A stretch of DNA of 64,000 nt from Nocardioides sp. BP30 (GTDB lineage: Bacteria > Actinomycetota > Actinomycetes > Propionibacteriales > Nocardioidaceae). Numbering within the stretch: position 1 is the stretch's first letter; every line of letters starts with the position of its first letter. A model generated the notes under the pieces. The model saw nothing but the letters and a program-made list of their open reading frames with translations, was not told where the DNA came from and searched no databases. This document shows positions 63,291 to 64,000 of this stretch, piece by piece. The stretch lies in assembly GCF_029873215.1 (NCBI RefSeq), contig NZ_CP123620.1:3038001-3102000 (forward strand). The letters are read 5' to 3'. The position numbers and the translations under genes are program-made.

Positions 63291-64000
63291 ATGCTCCGAG
63301 TGGAACCCGGTATCTGGAGCAAGCTCGGCGAGTCCGCCACCGTCTGGCCGGGGCGCAACTGGCCCCTCGGTGCGGAGTGGACCGAGCAATGGACGAACTT
63401 CGCCGTCTACGCACCCAACGCCACAGCGGTGTGGTTGTGCCTGTTCTCGGACGGGTCCGACGGGTCGGTCGAGGAGGTGGAGACCCGCTACCGGCTGACC
63501 GAGCAGTCGCTGGGGATCTGGCACGGCCGGCTGCCCGGCATCCGACCCGGCCAGCGCTACGGCTACCGCGCCGACGGCCCCTGGGACCCGGCCCAGGGTC
63601 ACCGGTTCAACGTCAACAAGCTGCTGCTCGACCCGTACGCGCTGGCGACCTCGGGAACCATCCGCAACGAGCAGGCGCTGTTCGGCTACGACTGGGACGA
63701 CCCAACCCAACTCGACCCGACCGACTCGGCGCCGGTGACGGCCCGCTCGGTGGTCATCGACCCGGCCTTCGACTGGGAGGGCGACACCCCGATGCGGGTG
63801 CGGTGGCGCGACAGCGTCATCTACGAGCTCCACGTCAAGGGCTTCACCCACCTGCACGACCGCGTGCCCGAGGAGTTGCGCGGCACGTACGCCGGCCTGG
63901 CCACACCGGCGGTCGTCGACTACCTCAAGGACCTCGGCATCACGGCGGTCGAGCTGCTCCCGGTGCACCAGTTCTTCTCCGAGCCCGCGCTGCTGGACCG
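63291..64000 (+). CDS. glgX: Glycogen debranching enzyme GlgX, 5' part (cut by window end)
   Basis: The open frame runs to the window edge without a stop. The translation begins MLRVEPGIWSKLGESATVWP, continues with WPLGAEWTEQWTNFAVYAPNA (CBM48 start), RYGYRADGPWDPAQGHRFN and NKLLLDPYALATSG, and reaches the GH13 domain with VIYELHVKGFTHLHD and LGITAVELLPVHQF. This matches GlgX/TreX isoamylase-type debranching enzymes, which cleave alpha-1,6 branches of glycogen. A GTG three codons downstream is an alternative start. Confidence 0.92.
   Translation, partial: MLRVEPGIWSKLGESATVWPGRNWPLGAEWTEQWTNFAVYAPNATAVWLCLFSDGSDGSVEEVETRYRLTEQSLGIWHGRLPGIRPGQRYGYRADGPWDPAQGHRFNVNKLLLDPYALATSGTIRNEQALFGYDWDDPTQLDPTDSAPVTARSVVIDPAFDWEGDTPMRVRWRDSVIYELHVKGFTHLHDRVPEELRGTYAGLATPAVVDYLKDLGITAVELLPVHQFFSEPALLD

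Overview
The window is a GC-rich, densely coded chromosomal stretch of an actinobacterium. Gene content and style fit Nocardioidaceae (Nocardioides or a close relative): GTG starts, ATGA/GTGA stop-start overlaps, probable leaderless starts, a DUF222-HNH gene, a SigK/RskA pair and glucosyl-3-phosphoglycerate genes. The genus is inferred from content, since no rRNA gene is present. There is no prophage, insertion sequence or CRISPR array. About 57 protein genes, two tRNA genes and a set of regulatory sites can be supported.

Layout. 0.05-8.7 kb: a MOSC protein, a small-molecule kinase, lepA and a secreted lipoprotein on the minus strand; then a second kinase, rpsT, holA and a secreted nuclease-like protein. 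8.7-13.2 kb: comEC, comEA, degV and a 38-residue membrane peptide. 13.3-18.6 kb: leuS behind what looks like a complete leucine attenuator, then a divergent TetR/MFS efflux pair. 18.6-27.2 kb: efeO-efeB-phospholipase C, a purple-acid-phosphatase-like exoenzyme and a HupE-like membrane protein. 27.3-32.2 kb: a binding-protein-like lipoprotein, a zinc alcohol dehydrogenase, an MBL hydrolase with photolyase, and a small lipoprotein preceded by a 41-bp inverted repeat.

32.2-42.4 kb is the most interesting part. A minus-strand lipid operon (FAD oxidase fused to DUF1365, two cyclopropane-synthase-type methyltransferases, DUF1295 protein) lies back to back with a plus-strand series (membrane molybdoenzyme, MPT83-like fasciclin lipoprotein, SigK-type sigma factor, RskA-type anti-sigma factor, membrane class III cyclase). 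The parts match the Mycobacterium tuberculosis SigK regulon. CCATCC...CCGAA-type promoter elements sit in front of both arms.

42.5-50.3 kb: katG-furA with a Fur-type operator; a SigE-family ECF sigma factor with its own ECF-like promoter and a membrane beta-propeller protein; then gpgS-folP2-LigB-like. 50.3-54.5 kb: a 22-bp minisatellite, a DUF222-HNH endonuclease gene behind a perfect SOS box, an aldehyde dehydrogenase, a small cysteine-rich ORF, cspA and two identical tRNA-Ala(GGC) genes. 54.5-64 kb: gpgP-rsfS-nadD-small membrane protein-proA-kinase, a secreted phospholipase D-like protein, etfA/etfB, a membrane protein, an enoyl-CoA hydratase and the start of glgX, cut by the window edge.

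Functional threads: envelope lipid modification and oxidative stress (SigK locus, KatG/FurA, photolyase), phosphate and iron scavenging outside the cell (phospholipase C, acid phosphatase, EfeO/EfeB), glucosylglycerate metabolism (gpgS and gpgP 5 kb apart), DNA uptake and damage response (comEA/comEC, SOS-box HNH gene) and housekeeping translation (lepA, rpsT, leuS, rsfS, tRNAs).
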